64,000 nucleotides of DNA from Sphingomonas desiccabilis (GCF_004135605.1 NZ_SDPT01000002.1:1054001-1118000), one strand, 5' to 3'; shown: positions 26,319-37,194, numbered from the stretch's first letter. Numbers and translations are program-made. Notes: generated by a model from the sequence alone, not told the origin.

Positions 26319-26522
26319 TCAGCCGCGCATCCGCCGCGCGATCAGGATCGCGACCAATCCCGCGACGGCGGTGACGGTGCCGGTCAGCACCCAGTTGTAC
26401 TGGTCGATCATGAAGCTGGAGGCCGGCCAGCGGACGATGCCCGTCCCCTGGCCGATCCAGAACAGCCCGACGATCGCGGCGATCGCGCCGGCGATCATCA
26501 GCAATCGTCGGGCGGGGCGCAT
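26319..26522 (-). CDS. Small two-helix membrane protein coupled to citrate synthase, 67 aa
   Basis: Two transmembrane helices (LLMIAGAIAAIVGLFWIG and VLTGTVTAVAGLVAILIA) flank a short periplasmic-type loop RWPASSFMIDQYNW; ends in RRMRG. Its ATG overlaps the TGA of gltA by one base (TGATG), indicating coupling. The 'PASSFMIDQ' loop recurs in small proteobacterial membrane proteins of unknown function. Confidence 0.68.
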   Translation of the reverse strand: MRPARRLLMIAGAIAAIVGLFWIGQGTGIVRWPASSFMIDQYNWVLTGTVTAVAGLVAILIARRMRG

Positions 26523-27805
26523 CAGCGCTGGCCGATCGCGACATAGTCGCGCTGCGTCGGGCCCGTGTAGAGCTGACGCGGACGGCCGATCTTCTGGGCC
26601 GGATCCGAGATCATCTCGTTCCACTGCGCAACCCAGCCGACGGTGCGGGCGAGGGCGAACAGCACGGTGAACATTTCGGTCGGGAAGCCGATCGCCGACA
26701 GGATCACGCCCGAATAGAAGTCCACGTTCGGGTAGAGCTTCTTGTCGATGAAATACTGGTCCTTGAGCGCGATCTGCTCGAGCTCGCGGGCGGTATCCAG
26801 CACCGGATCGTTGATGCCCAGCTTGTCCAGCACCTCGGTTGCGGCCTTCGACAGCACCTTCGCGCGCGGGTCGAAGTTCTTGTAGACGCGGTGGCCGAAG
26901 CCCATCAGGCGGAACGGATCGTCCTTGTTCTTCGCGCGTGCGATATACTCGGGGATGCGATCCGGGGTGCCGATCTCGCGCAGCATGTTGAGCGCCGCTT
27001 CGTTGGCGCCGCCATGTGCCGGGCCCCAAAGGCAGGCGATGCCGGCCGCGATGCACGCGAACGGATTGGCGCCCGACGAACCCGCGAGACGCACGGTCGA
27101 GGTCGATGCGTTCTGCTCGTGATCGGCGTGGAGGATGAAGATCTTGTCCATCGCCGATTCGATGATCGGATCGACCTCATATTCCTCGGCCGGCACGCCA
27201 AAGGTCATGCGCAGGAAGTTGCCGGTGTAGGACAGCTTGTTGTCCGGGTAGAGGAACGGCTGGCCCACGGAATATTTGTACGCCATCGCCGCGATCGTCG
27301 GCATCTTGGCGATCAGGCGGTGGCTGGCGATCTGCCGCTGGACCGGATCGGTGATGTCGGTCGAGTCGTGGTAGAAGGCGGAAAGCGCGCCGACCACGCC
27401 GCACAGGATTGCCATCGGGTGGGCGTCGCGACGGAAGCCGCGATAGAAGTTCGCCAGCTGCTCGTGCACCATGGTGTGGCGCGTGATGGTGTTGGTGAAC
27501 TTGTCGAGCTCGCCCTGGTTCGGCAGCTCGCCGTTCAGCAGCAGATAGCTGACTTCCATGAAGCTGGAGTTTTCGGCGAGCTGGTCGATCGGGTAGCCGC
27601 GGTGGAGCAGCACGCCCTGGTCGCCGTCGATGTAGGTCAGGCCCGACTCGCAGCTCGCGGTCGAGGTGAAGCCCGGATCGTAGGTGAAGGCGCCGGTCTG
27701 CGCATAGAGCTTGCGGATGTCGATGACGTCCGGTCCGACCGTGCCCGAAAGCACCGGATAGTCACCGTCCTTGCCCGCTACCTGCAACTTGGCGGTCTCG
27801 CTCAT
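26522..27805 (-). CDS. gltA: Citrate synthase
   Basis: Condenses oxaloacetate and acetyl-CoA to citrate, entering the TCA cycle. The protein has 427 aa, the size of the hexameric, NADH-sensitive type II enzyme. Motifs: [20 protein letters not shown] (oxaloacetate His region), [13 protein letters not shown] (catalytic His), and [17 protein letters not shown] (arginines and the catalytic Asp). The N-terminal beta-rich segment ([20 protein letters not shown]) is that of the Gram-negative type. It lies 18 bases after gltX on the same strand, so the two are probably one transcript. Confidence 0.97.
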   Translation of the reverse strand: MSETAKLQVAGKDGDYPVLSGTVGPDVIDIRKLYAQTGAFTYDPGFTSTASCESGLTYIDGDQGVLLHRGYPIDQLAENSSFMEVSYLLLNGELPNQGELDKFTNTITRHTMVHEQLANFYRGFRRDAHPMAILCGVVGALSAFYHDSTDITDPVQRQIASHRLIAKMPTIAAMAYKYSVGQPFLYPDNKLSYTGNFLRMTFGVPAEEYEVDPIIESAMDKIFILHADHEQNASTSTVRLAGSSGANPFACIAAGIACLWGPAHGGANEAALNMLREIGTPDRIPEYIARAKNKDDPFRLMGFGHRVYKNFDPRAKVLSKAATEVLDKLGINDPVLDTARELEQIALKDQYFIDKKLYPNVDFYSGVILSAIGFPTEMFTVLFALARTVGWVAQWNEMISDPAQKIGRPRQLYTGPTQRDYVAIGQR

Positions 27806-27823
27806 CGGGTGTCTTCCTTTCGT

Positions 27824-29269
27824 TCAGTGGTTGGCCGGAACGGCCATCTGGTCGGCGATGCGGCCGAGGCTTTCCTCGCGTCCGAGCAGTTCGAGCACGT
27901 CGAAGATGCCGGGGGAGGTGCGGCGACCGGTCAGTGCGGCGCGAAGCGGCTGTGCGACTGCACCCAGCTTCACTCCGGCTGCGTCCGCCACGCTGCGTAC
28001 CGCATGTTCTGTGGTCTCCGTATCCCACCGCTCGACCGCGTCAAGCGCCGTGTGCAACTGCGAAAGCAGCGCGGGCGCATCGCCGGCCAGCAGGGGCGCG
28101 GCCGACTCTTCGATCGGCAGCGGCCGGGTGGCGAAAAGGAAGGCGGTGTTGTCTGCGAGTTCGTTCAGGTCGGCCGCGCGCGGCTTCAACGCCGGCATGG
28201 CGCGGCGCAGCAGATCGAGCCCGGCTGCGTCGGGAGCCTGGGGCAGGCGACCCGCGACAAGGCCGGCGAGTCGCGCGTCATCCGCCTCGCGGATGTAGTG
28301 GCCGTTGACGTGCGCGAGCTTCTTGAGATCGAAGCGCGCCGGCGAGCGGCCGACGCCGGCGAGGTCGAAAACCTCCACCGCGCGATCGCGGCTGAGGATC
28401 TCCTCGTCGCCATGGCCCCAGCCCAGGCGCAGCAGATAGTTGTTGAGCGCCTCGGGCAGGATGCCGAGCTCGTCGCGATAGGCGTCGACGCCCAGTGCGC
28501 CGTGGCGCTTCGACAGCTTGGCGCCGTCGGCACCGTGGATCAGCGGGACGTGCGCATAGACCGGGTCCGGCCAGCCACCCTCCACCGTATCCATCGCGCG
28601 GATCAGCGCCAGCTGGCGGAAGGCGTTGTTGAGGTGGTCGTCCCCGCGAATGACATGGGTGACGCCCATGTCATGGTCGTCGACCACCACCGCCAGCATG
28701 TAGGTGGGGGTGCCATCGGAGCGCAGCAGCACGAAATCGTCGAGCTCGGCATTGGCGACGGTGACGTCGCCCTGGACCCGGTCGGAGATCGTGACGGCGC
28801 CGTCCTTGGGTGCCTTCAGCCGCACCACGTAAGGCGCGCCTTGCGGCGCGGTGGCGGGATCGCAGTCGCGCCAGCGGCCGTCGTAGCGGATCGGCTTGCC
28901 CTCCGCCCGCTGCTGCTCGCGCAGTGCTGCGAGTTCCTCTGCCGTGGCGTAGCATTTGTACGCATGGCCGGCGGCGAGCAGCTGATGCGCGACTTCGGCG
29001 TGGCGATCGGCGCGGGAGAACTGGAACACGGCGTCGCCGTCCCAGTCCAGGCCCAGCCAGCGCATGCCGTCCAGGATCGCCTCGATCGCCGGCTCGGTCG
29101 AGCGGGCGCGGTCGGTGTCCTCGATGCGTAGCAGGAACTTGCCGCCATGGTGGCGGGCATAGAGCCAGTTGAACAGTGCGGTGCGCGCACCGCCGATGTG
29201 CAGGAACCCCGTGGGGGAAGGGGCGAAGCGGGTGACGACTACGCCTTCAGGCGAGGTTCCGGTATCCAT
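27824..29269 (-). CDS. gltX: Glutamate-tRNA ligase
   Basis: Class I aminoacyl-tRNA synthetase of 481 aa that charges tRNA-Glu (and, in bacteria using the transamidation route, tRNA-Gln). HIGH-type motif at residues 24-27 within [24 protein letters not shown]-type motif KLSKRHG; glutamate-binding [12 protein letters not shown]. The Met at 29269 is chosen because it sits just before [12 protein letters not shown]; the frame stays open upstream. Alphaproteobacteria often have two GluRS copies of differing specificity; which this is cannot be told here. Divergent from comEC across 40 bases. Confidence 0.95.
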   Translation of the reverse strand: MDTGTSPEGVVVTRFAPSPTGFLHIGGARTALFNWLYARHHGGKFLLRIEDTDRARSTEPAIEAILDGMRWLGLDWDGDAVFQFSRADRHAEVAHQLLAAGHAYKCYATAEELAALREQQRAEGKPIRYDGRWRDCDPATAPQGAPYVVRLKAPKDGAVTISDRVQGDVTVANAELDDFVLLRSDGTPTYMLAVVVDDHDMGVTHVIRGDDHLNNAFRQLALIRAMDTVEGGWPDPVYAHVPLIHGADGAKLSKRHGALGVDAYRDELGILPEALNNYLLRLGWGHGDEEILSRDRAVEVFDLAGVGRSPARFDLKKLAHVNGHYIREADDARLAGLVAGRLPQAPDAAGLDLLRRAMPALKPRAADLNELADNTAFLFATRPLPIEESAAPLLAGDAPALLSQLHTALDAVERWDTETTEHAVRSVADAAGVKLGAVAQPLRAALTGRRTSPGIFDVLELLGREESLGRIADQMAVPANH

Positions 29270-29309
29270 ACTTGCGCGCAACTGCGCCTGCTCCCAAGCT
29301 CGAACAATC

Positions 29310-31496
29310 ATGGCCACATCAGCCGCGCCCGCCCCTAGCACGGCCCCTCCGAGGCTTCAAATCAACCGGCGGGTGTATTTTCTGCATGTGGTCGAGCGGT
29401 GGCTGGAAGCCGAGCGGGACCAGTTGCCGCTGTGGATGCCGGTGGCCCTGGGCACCGGCATCGCCGCCTGGTTCGTCCTCCCCAACGTTTCCTCGTGGAT
29501 GGCGTTCCTGCTGGGCGCGCTCGGGGTCGGTGCGTCCGGCATCGCCTTTCCCCCCGCCGGGCGCCTGGGCCGGATCGTGGCGGGCGCCGGGCTGCTTGCC
29601 GCGCTCGGCTGCGCGCTGGTGTGGTGGCGGGCCGAGCGCGTCGCGGCGCCGGTGTTGGCGCGGGCGGGCGTTTTTGCCTTCACCGCGCGCGTGGAGCGGG
29701 TGGAGCCCTTGCCCGCACGCGAACTGGTTCGGCTCCGGCTCGCGCCCGTCGGCGCCTCCACGCTGCCGCCGCTCGTTCGGGTCAACGTGCCGCAGGATGC
29801 GGTTCCGGCCGGTGCGGGCCCCGGTGCCGTCTTGCGGCTGCGCGCGCGACTCGTGCCCCCGCCGCCGCCTGCCGTACCCGGCGCTTATGACTTCACTCGT
29901 GTCGCGTGGTTCGACCGCGTGGGCGCGACAGGCCGCGGCTTCGCGCCGATCGAGGTGCTGAGACCGGCGATTAAGGCCGGCGCCGGGCTGCGCAACCGCC
30001 TGACCGCCCACATCCAGCAGCGGGTGCCGGGCAGCGAGGGCGGAGTCGCGGCCGCGCTGGTGACTGGAGACCGCGGCGCCATCGGCGAGGCCGCGGACGA
30101 GGCGATGCGCCGCGCGGGACTGGCGCACCTCCTGTCGATCAGCGGCCTGCACGTGACGGCGGTGGTGGGCGCGACCATGTTGCTCCTGCTCCGGGTGCTG
30201 GCGCTGGTGCCGGCGCTCGCCCTCCGCGTGCGCCTGCCGCTGGTGGCGGCTTCCGGCGCCGCACTGGCGGCGATCGGCTACACCTGGCTTTCGGGCGCCG
30301 AGGTTCCGACGATCCGTTCCTGCGTCGCGGCGCTGCTGGTGCTGGCGGCGCTGGCGATGGGTCGGGAGGCGATCACCTTGCGGCTGGTCGCGACCGGGGC
30401 TTTCCTGGTCCTGCTCGTTCTCCCGGAGTCGTTGAGCGACCCCAGTTTCCAGCTGAGCTTTGCCGCCGTCACCGCGATCGTCGCCCTCCACGAGCACCCG
30501 CGGGTCCGCCGCTGGTTCCAGGCGCGCGACGAGGGGCTGCCGTGGCGGTTGCTGCGGAACCTCGGATCCCTGCTCCTCACCGGCGTCGCGGTCGAGGCCG
30601 TGCTGATGCCGATCGGCCTGTTCCACTTCCACAAGGCCGGGCTCTACGGGGCGCTCGCCAACATCGTCGCGATCCCGCTCACCACCTTTGTCGTCATGCC
30701 GGCCGAGGCGCTGGGGCTGCTGCTCGATCTCCTTGGCCTCGGCGCGCCGGCCTGGTGGGTGGTCGAGCACGCCCTGTCGCTGCTGCTGTGGCTCGCGCGC
30801 ACGGTTGCGGCCGCCCCGGGTTCTGTCGCGGCATTGCCGTCGATGCCGGGCGCGGCGTTCGGGCTGATGGTCGCAGGCGGCCTGTGGCTGGCGCTCTGGC
30901 GCACGCGGGCCCGGCTGCTGGGACTGGCGCCGTTCACGGCCGGCGCGCTGTGGGCGCTCGCCACGCCCGCGCCCGACCTGCTCGTCACCAGCGACGGCCG
31001 GCACCTGGCGATCCGCACGCCCGAGGGAGGCATGGCGATCCTGCGCGACCGGGCCGGCGACTATGTGCGGGATACGCTGGGGGAGGGCGGCGGCGTCGAA
31101 GGCGAGCTGCCGCCCCTCGCCGGGCAGGCCAACGCCCGCTGCACCGCCGACGTCTGCCTGGTGGACGTCGCCGCCAGCGACCGGGTCTGGCGCGTCGTCG
31201 CGACCCGCAGCGGCTATCTGCTTCCGGTGCGCGACCTGATCGCCGCATGCCGCGACGCCGACATCGTGGTCAGCGAACGCCGCCTCCCGCGGGGCTGTAC
31301 CCCACGCTGGCTGCGGCTCGACCGCCCTGTGCTGGCGCGTACCGGCGGCGTCGCTGTCCGCTTCGACCCGCCCGAGGCGCGGCGGGTGCGCGCCGCGGGG
31401 GACCAGCACCCGTGGATCGCGCCGCCGACGACGGTGCCGGTGATGGATCCCCGGCCGCGGCGCGGGAAGGGCGGCCCGCGCCGCCTCGATTCCTGA
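29310..31496 (+). CDS. comEC: ComEC/Rec2-family inner-membrane protein
   Basis: A polytopic protein of 728 aa related to the DNA-uptake channel of natural transformation. It has an N-terminal DUF4131-type region (about residues 20-200) and the competence domain with the signature [36 protein letters not shown] and [15 protein letters not shown]. The C-terminal part, which in Bacillus ComEC is a metallo-beta-lactamase domain, is present as a shortened segment without any HxHxD metal motif. This shorter form is common in alphaproteobacteria. Whether the strain is naturally competent is unknown. The start at 29310 avoids overlap with gltX. Confidence 0.87.
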   Translation: MATSAAPAPSTAPPRLQINRRVYFLHVVERWLEAERDQLPLWMPVALGTGIAAWFVLPNVSSWMAFLLGALGVGASGIAFPPAGRLGRIVAGAGLLAALGCALVWWRAERVAAPVLARAGVFAFTARVERVEPLPARELVRLRLAPVGASTLPPLVRVNVPQDAVPAGAGPGAVLRLRARLVPPPPPAVPGAYDFTRVAWFDRVGATGRGFAPIEVLRPAIKAGAGLRNRLTAHIQQRVPGSEGGVAAALVTGDRGAIGEAADEAMRRAGLAHLLSISGLHVTAVVGATMLLLLRVLALVPALALRVRLPLVAASGAALAAIGYTWLSGAEVPTIRSCVAALLVLAALAMGREAITLRLVATGAFLVLLVLPESLSDPSFQLSFAAVTAIVALHEHPRVRRWFQARDEGLPWRLLRNLGSLLLTGVAVEAVLMPIGLFHFHKAGLYGALANIVAIPLTTFVVMPAEALGLLLDLLGLGAPAWWVVEHALSLLLWLARTVAAAPGSVAALPSMPGAAFGLMVAGGLWLALWRTRARLLGLAPFTAGALWALATPAPDLLVTSDGRHLAIRTPEGGMAILRDRAGDYVRDTLGEGGGVEGELPPLAGQANARCTADVCLVDVAASDRVWRVVATRSGYLLPVRDLIAACRDADIVVSERRLPRGCTPRWLRLDRPVLARTGGVAVRFDPPEARRVRAAGDQHPWIAPPTTVPVMDPRPRRGKGGPRRLDS

Positions 31497-31584
31497 CGCT
31501 TTCCTGCCGCAGCTTCTCGATCCCCCACTTTCTGCCGTCGCCCTTCTAGCGACAGTCAGCTTCTTTGCGGCTCCGACGGATTGG

Positions 31585-31690
31585 CTACGCAGGCTCCTGC
31601 GAAGGCAGGAGCCCAGAGTTGCGGCTGTCGCTCGTCCTCTTGCTGCTTGGCCCTAGGCCGCGGCCCCGCGGGAACATGGGATATCCGGAC
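31585..31690. repeat. Dispersed palindromic repeat (copy 1) in gap 31497-31899
   Basis: The perfect hairpin GGCTCCTGC-GAAG-GCAGGAGCC (31592-31613) is followed by CAGAGTT and, about 50 bases on, a degenerate second palindrome (around GGCCGCGGCCCCGCGGG). It belongs to the same repeat family as the copies near 37.2, 41.9 and 47.2 kb. The rest of the 400-base gap shows no convincing gene. Confidence 0.6.
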
Positions 31691-31899
31691 CTCTGCGATG
31701 ATCGCGAGGGTCCCGCATGCGCGGGGTTGAGGACGGAGCGCGCGGCAGGGGCGGCGCAGCAGGGCGTGTTCACACGGGCCAGGGCCATGGCTCGTCGCAC
31801 CGCCTCATCGTCTCGCCCGCAGGCGCAGCGAAGACGGGCAGGAGCCGGGTCCCGACAGACTGTTGGACGGGAGTCCCGCTAACCGAAGACCCGGCGCCT

Positions 31900-32574
31900 T
31901 CAGTAGCGGCGCAGCAGCCCGGCAAGCTTCCCCTGCACCCGCACCTGGTCCGGCCGATAGCGCTGCGGGTCATAGCTGCGGTTGGCCGGGTCGAGGCGGA
32001 TCATCGCGCCCTCGCGGCGGAAATACTTCAGCGTCGCCTCGTTCTCGTCGATCAGCGCGACCACGATCTCGCCATCCCGCGCCGCGTCGGTGCGGCGGAC
32101 CAGGGCATAGTCGCCGTCGAGGATGCCCGCCTCGACCATCGAGTCCCCCGCGACCTCCAGGGCATAATGCTCGCCCGAGCCCAGCAGCGCGGCCGGCACC
32201 GGCAGCATCTGCTGGCCTTCCATCGCCTCGATCGGGACGCCGGCGGCGATGCGGCCGTGCAGCGGGATCTCGATCACGTCGTTGGCGGGAGCGGGCGGGG
32301 CGACCGGCGCGCTCCTGGGGGCCGCCGTCTTGGCCGCAGCCTTCTTCGCCGTCTCGGGCCGGTCGGGCATCCGCAGCACTTCCAGCGCGCGGGCGCGGTT
32401 CGGCAGACGGCGGATGAACTGGCGTTCCTCCAGCGCGCTGATCAGGCGGTGCACCCCGGACTTCGACTTGAGGTCGAGCGCTTCCTTCATCTCCTCGAAC
32501 GAGGGGGATACGCCGGTTTCCTTCAACCGGTCGTCGATGAAGCAGATCAGCTCGTGCTGCTTGCGCGTGAGCAT
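31900..32574 (-). CDS. lexA: SOS repressor LexA
   Basis: Represses DNA-damage genes and self-cleaves when RecA is activated. The protein has 224 aa. A winged helix-turn-helix occupies residues 1-65 ([20 protein letters not shown] start, [18 protein letters not shown] recognition helix), then an Ala/Pro linker, then the S24 domain with the Ala111-Gly112 cleavage bond (GRIAAGVP), Ser145 (AGDSMVEAG) and Lys183 ([10 protein letters not shown]). The promoter carries an exact GAAC-N7-GAAC SOS box, so it is autoregulated. It follows moeA on the same strand by 54 bases and converges with comEC. Confidence 0.97.
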   Translation of the reverse strand: MLTRKQHELICFIDDRLKETGVSPSFEEMKEALDLKSKSGVHRLISALEERQFIRRLPNRARALEVLRMPDRPETAKKAAAKTAAPRSAPVAPPAPANDVIEIPLHGRIAAGVPIEAMEGQQMLPVPAALLGSGEHYALEVAGDSMVEAGILDGDYALVRRTDAARDGEIVVALIDENEATLKYFRREGAMIRLDPANRSYDPQRYRPDQVRVQGKLAGLLRRY

Positions 32575-32588
32575 GCGGTCCTCCGTCG

Positions 32589-32603
32589 GAACAGATATGG
32601 AAC
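32589..32603. promoter_or_regulatory. SOS (LexA) box in the lexA promoter
   Basis: GAACAGATATGGAAC is an exact alphaproteobacterial LexA site (GTTC-N7-GTTC on the minus strand), 15 bases before the lexA start. It also shows that this host uses the direct-repeat type of box. Confidence 0.9.
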
Positions 32604-32628
32604 CTTTAGGAAACGGAGCCGCCCCCTG

Positions 32629-33807
32629 TCAACCGATATCCAGGATTTCCACCGAGTCGCCCGCTTTTGCCGCGGCCGCATGGGGCGGACGCACGATCAG
32701 GCAGTCGGCCCGGGCGAGGGTGCGCAGCATCGAACTGTCCTGCGCGGGGGCGGGGAAGGCGAGCCCGTCGCGCAGCGCCGCGCGCAGATGGTCGGCGCGC
32801 CGGTCGTTGGCGGCCAGCGGCGCGCCGAGCGGCACCAGGCGCCTGCGCGGCAGCGGATCGGCCGCGCCCGCGAGCCTGCGCACCAGCGGCAGCAGGAACA
32901 GCGTCGCCGTCACGAATGCCGACACCGGATTGCCCGGCAGGCCCAGCACGACGGCACCGCCGAGCGTGCCCGCCATCATCGGCTTGCCGGGCCGCATCGC
33001 GATGCGCCAGAAATCGATCGTGCCGCCTGCCGCCTCCAGCGCCGGCCGGACCAGATCGTGGTCGCCGACGGAGGCGCCCCCGGTCGTCACCAGCACGTCG
33101 GCATCTACCGCGGCAAAGGCGGCGGTGAGGGTAGGCAGGTCGTCCGGCAGGATGCCGAGGTCGATCCGCTCGACCGGAAGCCCGTCGAGCAGCCCGGCGA
33201 GCAGCACGCCGTTGGATTCCGGCAGTCCCGCCTCGGGCGGCGAGCCCGGCGGCACCAGCTCGTCGCCGGTGGCCGCGATCGCCACCCGCACCGGCCGCCG
33301 GACGGGGATCACGCCGTGCCCGCCGACTGCGAGCAACGCCGCCGCCGCCGGCGTGATCGGCGCGCCGGCCGGCAGTAGCCGCTCGCCCGCGGTGAAGTCC
33401 AGACCCGCGGCCCGCACACTGCTTCCCGGGCGAGGCGGGCCTTCGCCCGCAAGCGTCAGCCGGGTGCCCTCGCGCGCGGCCTCTTCCTGCACCAGCACCG
33501 TGTCGGCGCCCTCGGGCAGCGCGGCCCCCGTGAAGATGCGCGCCGCCCGTCGCGGCCCGACGCGACCGCCGAACGGCCGCCCGGCCGCGGACTCGCCGAT
33601 CACCTCCCACGGTCCCGGCAGGTCGTCGAAGCGGATCGCATACCCGTCCATCGACGACAGCGCGCGCTCGGGCTGGGTCCGCAGCGCCGCCAGGTCGGCC
33701 GCCGCCCAGCGGCCGATGGCGTCGCGGATCGGCACCGTTTCCACGCCCACGGGCGGCGCGAGCCGCAATACCCGCGCCTGCGCCTCGTCGAGCGGCAGCA
33801 GGCTCAC
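32629..33807 (-). CDS. moeA: Molybdopterin molybdotransferase MoeA
   Basis: Inserts molybdate into adenylylated molybdopterin, the last step of molybdenum cofactor synthesis. The protein has 392 aa. Signatures: [12 protein letters not shown] in domain [19 protein letters not shown] and [13 protein letters not shown], then [16 protein letters not shown] in the MoCF-like domain [17 protein letters not shown] and [16 protein letters not shown]. It starts with GTG at 33807, and its start overlaps the moaC stop by four bases (GTGA), giving coupled translation. Confidence 0.94.
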   Translation of the reverse strand: MSLLPLDEAQARVLRLAPPVGVETVPIRDAIGRWAAADLAALRTQPERALSSMDGYAIRFDDLPGPWEVIGESAAGRPFGGRVGPRRAARIFTGAALPEGADTVLVQEEAAREGTRLTLAGEGPPRPGSSVRAAGLDFTAGERLLPAGAPITPAAAALLAVGGHGVIPVRRPVRVAIAATGDELVPPGSPPEAGLPESNGVLLAGLLDGLPVERIDLGILPDDLPTLTAAFAAVDADVLVTTGGASVGDHDLVRPALEAAGGTIDFWRIAMRPGKPMMAGTLGGAVVLGLPGNPVSAFVTATLFLLPLVRRLAGAADPLPRRRLVPLGAPLAANDRRADHLRAALRDGLAFPAPAQDSSMLRTLARADCLIVRPPHAAAAKAGDSVEILDIG

Positions 33808-34271
33808 GCCTGCCAGTCTCCGGACTTCCCGCCCGACTTGGCGAGCAGGCGCACGCCCTCGATCACCATGCCGCGGTCCAGCGCCTTGGCCATGTCGTAG
33901 ACGGTGAGCAGCGCGACGGAGACCGCCGTCAGCGCCTCCATCTCCACGCCGGTCTTGCCGTCCGTCGCGCAGGTCGCGGTCGCGGCGATGCCGTCGGCCT
34001 CGATCGCGAGGTCCAGCACCACGCGGGTGAGTGGCAGGGGATGGCACAGCGGCACCAGGTCGCTGGTGCGCTTGGCCGCCATGATCCCGGCGACTCGCGC
34101 CACGGCGAGCACATCGCCCTTCTTCACCAGCCCGTCCCGGATCGCCGCCAGCGCTTCGGCCGACATGGTGATCCGGCCGGTGGCGGTCGCCTGCCGCGCC
34201 GTCACCGCCTTGTCGCCCACGTCGACCATGCGGGCATGGCCCTCGGCGTCGAGGTGGGTCAGGACGCTCAT
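33804..34271 (-). CDS. moaC: Cyclic pyranopterin monophosphate synthase MoaC
   Basis: Converts the MoaA product (a cyclic dihydro-GTP) to cyclic pyranopterin monophosphate in molybdenum cofactor synthesis. The protein has 155 aa, full length for the family. Conserved blocks: [45 protein letters not shown], and the active-site region [28 protein letters not shown], split only by variation. ATG overlaps the stop of trpC (ATGA), and its own stop overlaps moeA, so the three are tightly coupled. moaA is not in the window. Confidence 0.95.
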   Translation of the reverse strand: MSVLTHLDAEGHARMVDVGDKAVTARQATATGRITMSAEALAAIRDGLVKKGDVLAVARVAGIMAAKRTSDLVPLCHPLPLTRVVLDLAIEADGIAATATCATDGKTGVEMEALTAVSVALLTVYDMAKALDRGMVIEGVRLLAKSGGKSGDWQA

Positions 34272-35047
34272 CGGGTCAGCGCGCGCGTCGCCGCCTCAAC
34301 ATCGTCCTGCCGCATCAGCGCCTCGCCGATCAGGAAGCAGTGGATGCCGTGCTCCGCCATCGCATCCAGGTCCGCGCGGCCGGTCAGCCCGCTCTCGGCG
34401 ACGAAGGTGCAGCCGGCCGGCGCATGCGAGACCAGCTCATAGGTGCGATCGAAGTTCACGGAGAAGTCGCGCAGGTCGCGATTGTTCACGCCGATCAGCC
34501 GCGTCTTGAGCTTCAGCGCCCGCTCCAGCTCGGGAAAGTCGTGCACTTCCACCAGCACGTCGAGCCTGCGCTCCAGCGCCGCCGCCTCGATTTCCGCCAT
34601 CTGCCGGTCCTCCAGCGCCGCGACGATCAGCAGGATCGCGTCCGCACCCAATGCGCGCGTCTCCGCCGCCTGCCAGGGATCGATGACGAAGTCCTTGCGC
34701 AGCACCGGCAGGTCGCAGGCCGCACGTGCGGCGACCAGATAGTCGTCGGAACCCTGGAAATATTCCTCGTCGGTCAGCACCGACAGGCAGGCGGCACCGC
34801 CGGCCTGATAGGCGCGGGCATGGGCGGGCGGGTCGAAGTCGGCGCGGATCAGGCCTTTCGACGGGCTGGCCTTCTTGATCTCGGCGATGATCGCATGCCC
34901 CTGCTTGGCATCGAGCGCGGCCCGAAAGCCTCGCGGCGGCGTCTGCAGGCTCGCACGACGGTCGAGTTCCTGCACCCCCGCCAGGCTCTTGCGGGCGGCG
35001 ACCTCGGTGCGCTTCGTGTCGAGGATCTTTGAAAGCATCGTGCTCAT
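34268..35047 (-). CDS. trpC: Indole-3-glycerol-phosphate synthase
   Basis: Closes the indole ring from CdRP in tryptophan synthesis. The protein has 259 aa, a monofunctional TIM barrel. Motifs: [20 protein letters not shown] (catalytic Lys and substrate loop), [32 protein letters not shown] (catalytic Lys), [15 protein letters not shown] and [12 protein letters not shown]. The start at 35047 is chosen because it forms the ATGA overlap with trpD; the frame extends 5 codons further upstream. trpF, separate here, is not in the window. Confidence 0.96.
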   Translation of the reverse strand: MSTMLSKILDTKRTEVAARKSLAGVQELDRRASLQTPPRGFRAALDAKQGHAIIAEIKKASPSKGLIRADFDPPAHARAYQAGGAACLSVLTDEEYFQGSDDYLVAARAACDLPVLRKDFVIDPWQAAETRALGADAILLIVAALEDRQMAEIEAAALERRLDVLVEVHDFPELERALKLKTRLIGVNNRDLRDFSVNFDRTYELVSHAPAGCTFVAESGLTGRADLDAMAEHGIHCFLIGEALMRQDDVEAATRALTR

Positions 35048-36039
35048 GCGTAGGCAATCCATGCGTCGAGGAGGCGCCGGGCGGCGCCGGAATCGATCGT
35101 GTTGGCGGCAAGCACCGCGCCGTCGGCCAGGTCGCTCACCTTGTCGGCGATCACCAGCGCGGCTGCCGCGTTCAGCAGCACCGCGTCGCGATAGGCGCTT
35201 TCCTCGCCCGCCAACAATCGTCGCAGGGCAAGCGCATTGTGCGCCGGATCACCCCCGCGGATGGAATCCAGCGGGCTCGCCGGCAGGCGAGCGTCGGCGG
35301 GCGTGATCCGGTCGGGCAGGGCGACAGAGCCGATGCGCACCACGCGGGTGGGGCCGGCGATCGAGATCTCGTCGAGTTCCTCCTCGCCCGAAATCACCGC
35401 CGCCGCGGTCGCGCCCAGGCTTTCCAGCGCCTCAGCATAAAGCGGCGCATAGTCTGGGCGGGCGATGCCAATCAGCTGCCGTTCGACATGCGCCGGGTTG
35501 GCGAGCGGACCCATCAGGTTGAAGATCGTGCGCCGGCCGATCTTCTGGCGGATCGGGTGGATCCGCCGGATTGCGGGATGGTGGTTGCCCGCGAAGAGGA
35601 AGGCGATGCCGATGTCCGCCAGCGTCTGCTCGGCCATCGCCCCTGCGCGCGCCATGTCCAGGCCCAGCGCTTCCAAGGTGTCGGCGGCGCCCGCCTTGCT
35701 CGATGCAGCGCGGTTGCCGTGCTTGGCGACCGGCACGCCCGCGGCCGCGACCACCAGGCTGACGGCGGTCGACACGTTGAGCGTGTGGTGCCCGTCGCCG
35801 CCGGTCCCGCAGACATCGATCGCCCCCGCCGGTGCGTCGATCGGCACCATCCGGTGGCGCATCGCGCGCGCGGCCTCGGCGATCTCGATACTGGTTTCGC
35901 CGCGTTCCGTCAGCCCGATCAGGAAGGTGATGATCGCCTCTTCGGACGCCTTGCCGTCGAGGATCGCCTCGAACGCCTCGGCCGCACTCTCATGCGACAG
36001 CGGGGACTCAGTCGACGGGAGCAAGACGGCGGTGGTCAT
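35044..36039 (-). CDS. trpD: Anthranilate phosphoribosyltransferase
   Basis: Transfers phosphoribose from PRPP to anthranilate. The protein has 331 aa. Motifs: [20 protein letters not shown] (PRPP loop), [22 protein letters not shown], and [19 protein letters not shown]. Both ends overlap neighbours by four bases (ATGA with trpG upstream and trpC downstream). The upstream four-base overlap supports the ATG at 36039. Confidence 0.96.
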   Translation of the reverse strand: MTTAVLLPSTESPLSHESAAEAFEAILDGKASEEAIITFLIGLTERGETSIEIAEAARAMRHRMVPIDAPAGAIDVCGTGGDGHHTLNVSTAVSLVVAAAGVPVAKHGNRAASSKAGAADTLEALGLDMARAGAMAEQTLADIGIAFLFAGNHHPAIRRIHPIRQKIGRRTIFNLMGPLANPAHVERQLIGIARPDYAPLYAEALESLGATAAAVISGEEELDEISIAGPTRVVRIGSVALPDRITPADARLPASPLDSIRGGDPAHNALALRRLLAGEESAYRDAVLLNAAAALVIADKVSDLADGAVLAANTIDSGAARRLLDAWIAYA

Positions 36040-36623
36040 GCGGCGCGCTGCTTCGGCGTGATCCCGGTCGTCGCCAGCCAGTTTGCCAGCATCGCATGGC
36101 CATGCTCGGTGGCGATGCTCTCCGGGTGGAACTGCACTCCATGGATCGGCAGGCTGGCGTGGCGGACGCCCATGACGCTGGCATCGCCCGCCGTGCAGTT
36201 CACCACCAGCGACTCGGGCACTTCGGTCACGATCAGCGAGTGGTAGCGGGTCGCGGTGAAGGGGCTGGGGAGCCCTTTGAACAATCCGGTGCCGTCGTGT
36301 TCCACGGGGCAGGTCTTGCCGTGCATCAGCCCGCCGCGCACCACCTTGCCGCCGAAATGCTGGCCGATCGCCTGATGGCCCAGGCACACGCCCAAGAGCG
36401 GCCGCCCGGCCTCCGCACAGGCGGCGACCAGGTCCAGCGAGACACCCGCCTCGTTCGGCGTGCAGGGGCCCGGCGAAATCAGGAAGCCGGCAGCATTGCT
36501 CGCCAGCGCCTCTGCGGCGGTGAGCGAGTCATTACGCACGACCTTCACCGGCGCGCCGAGCTCCATGAGGTAATGGACCAGGTTCCAGGTGAAGCTGTCG
36601 TAATTGTCGATGACAAGGATCAT
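36036..36623 (-). CDS. trpG: Anthranilate synthase component II / glutamine amidotransferase
   Basis: Supplies ammonia from glutamine to TrpE, and often also to para-aminobenzoate synthase. The protein has 195 aa. Class I amidotransferase triad: Cys in [12 protein letters not shown], then His and Glu in [10 protein letters not shown]-terminal [19 protein letters not shown] is typical of TrpG/PabA. It begins the trpG-trpD-trpC-moaC-moeA run. It is separated from trpE by a convergently placed exported gene and a repeat block, so trpE is not directly coupled. Confidence 0.95.
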   Translation of the reverse strand: MILVIDNYDSFTWNLVHYLMELGAPVKVVRNDSLTAAEALASNAAGFLISPGPCTPNEAGVSLDLVAACAEAGRPLLGVCLGHQAIGQHFGGKVVRGGLMHGKTCPVEHDGTGLFKGLPSPFTATRYHSLIVTEVPESLVVNCTAGDASVMGVRHASLPIHGVQFHPESIATEHGHAMLANWLATTGITPKQRAA

Positions 36624-36713
36624 GGCTTTGCCATAGCGCCGCCGCAGTCTGGCGCAACGCTGCGCTGGACCCGATCGTTGGTCGGCCGTGTGTTTTGCGT
36701 TGAGGAGGTTGGC

Positions 36714-37130
36714 ATGGTGCGTTGGATTCTCGTGGCGGCGCTGGCCGCGTCCCCGGCCATGGCCCAGGAAGCCGAGAAGACCAGCAACGCGCCGCCGCAG
36801 CGCACCCGCAGCGTCACCGTCTACGGCAAGGAGGAATGTCCCAAGCCTGAGACGGAGAATGAAGTCGTGGTCTGCGCCCGCAAGGACGAGAGCGAGCGCT
36901 TCCGCATTCCGAGCGAATTGCGCAACCCGCCGTCGCAGGAGGCCGCCGCGCAAAGCTGGGCGAATCGCGCCGAGACGATGATGGAGGTCAACCGCGTCGG
37001 CCTGCCCGACAGCTGCTCCCCGGTCGGCACCGGCGGCCAGACCGGCTGCAACCAGCAGCTGCTGCGTCAGTGGTACCAGCAGCGCAAGGCCCAGCAGCAG
37101 GCGGAGCAGTTCCCCCGCGCCGGGGACTGA
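36714..37130 (+). CDS. Exported hypothetical protein with Cys-n-EVVVC motif, 138 aa
   Basis: The signal peptide is [20 protein letters not shown] with cleavage likely after AMA. GAGGAGG stands 5 bases before the ATG. The mature protein has [20 protein letters not shown], then [13 protein letters not shown], two more cysteines ([14 protein letters not shown]) and a Gln-rich C-terminus ([15 protein letters not shown]). The first motif resembles that in the protein at 1923-2228. No function is known. It lies head-to-head with trpG and convergent with trpE. Confidence 0.7.
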   Translation: MVRWILVAALAASPAMAQEAEKTSNAPPQRTRSVTVYGKEECPKPETENEVVVCARKDESERFRIPSELRNPPSQEAAAQSWANRAETMMEVNRVGLPDSCSPVGTGGQTGCNQQLLRQWYQQRKAQQQAEQFPRAGD

Positions 37131-37160
37131 TTGCGCGACCTTTCGCTTCTTCCAATCCGT

Positions 37161-37194
37161 ACCCCGGCGGAGGCCGGGGTCCAGTTGCGGTGAC
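37161..37194. repeat. Dispersed palindromic repeat, single unit
   Basis: ACCCCGGC-GGAG-GCCGGGGT perfect stem (37161-37180), then CCAGTTGCGGTGAC. Same family as the neighbouring doublet; a close relative lies at 41852-41883 (CCCCGGC-GAG-GCCGGGG then CCAGTTGGGATGAC). Confidence 0.65.

Noticed and set aside
35044..36387. Long 447-aa form of TrpD
   Set aside because: The extra N-terminus is out-of-frame trpG sequence; the ATG at 36039 forms a four-base overlap with trpG.
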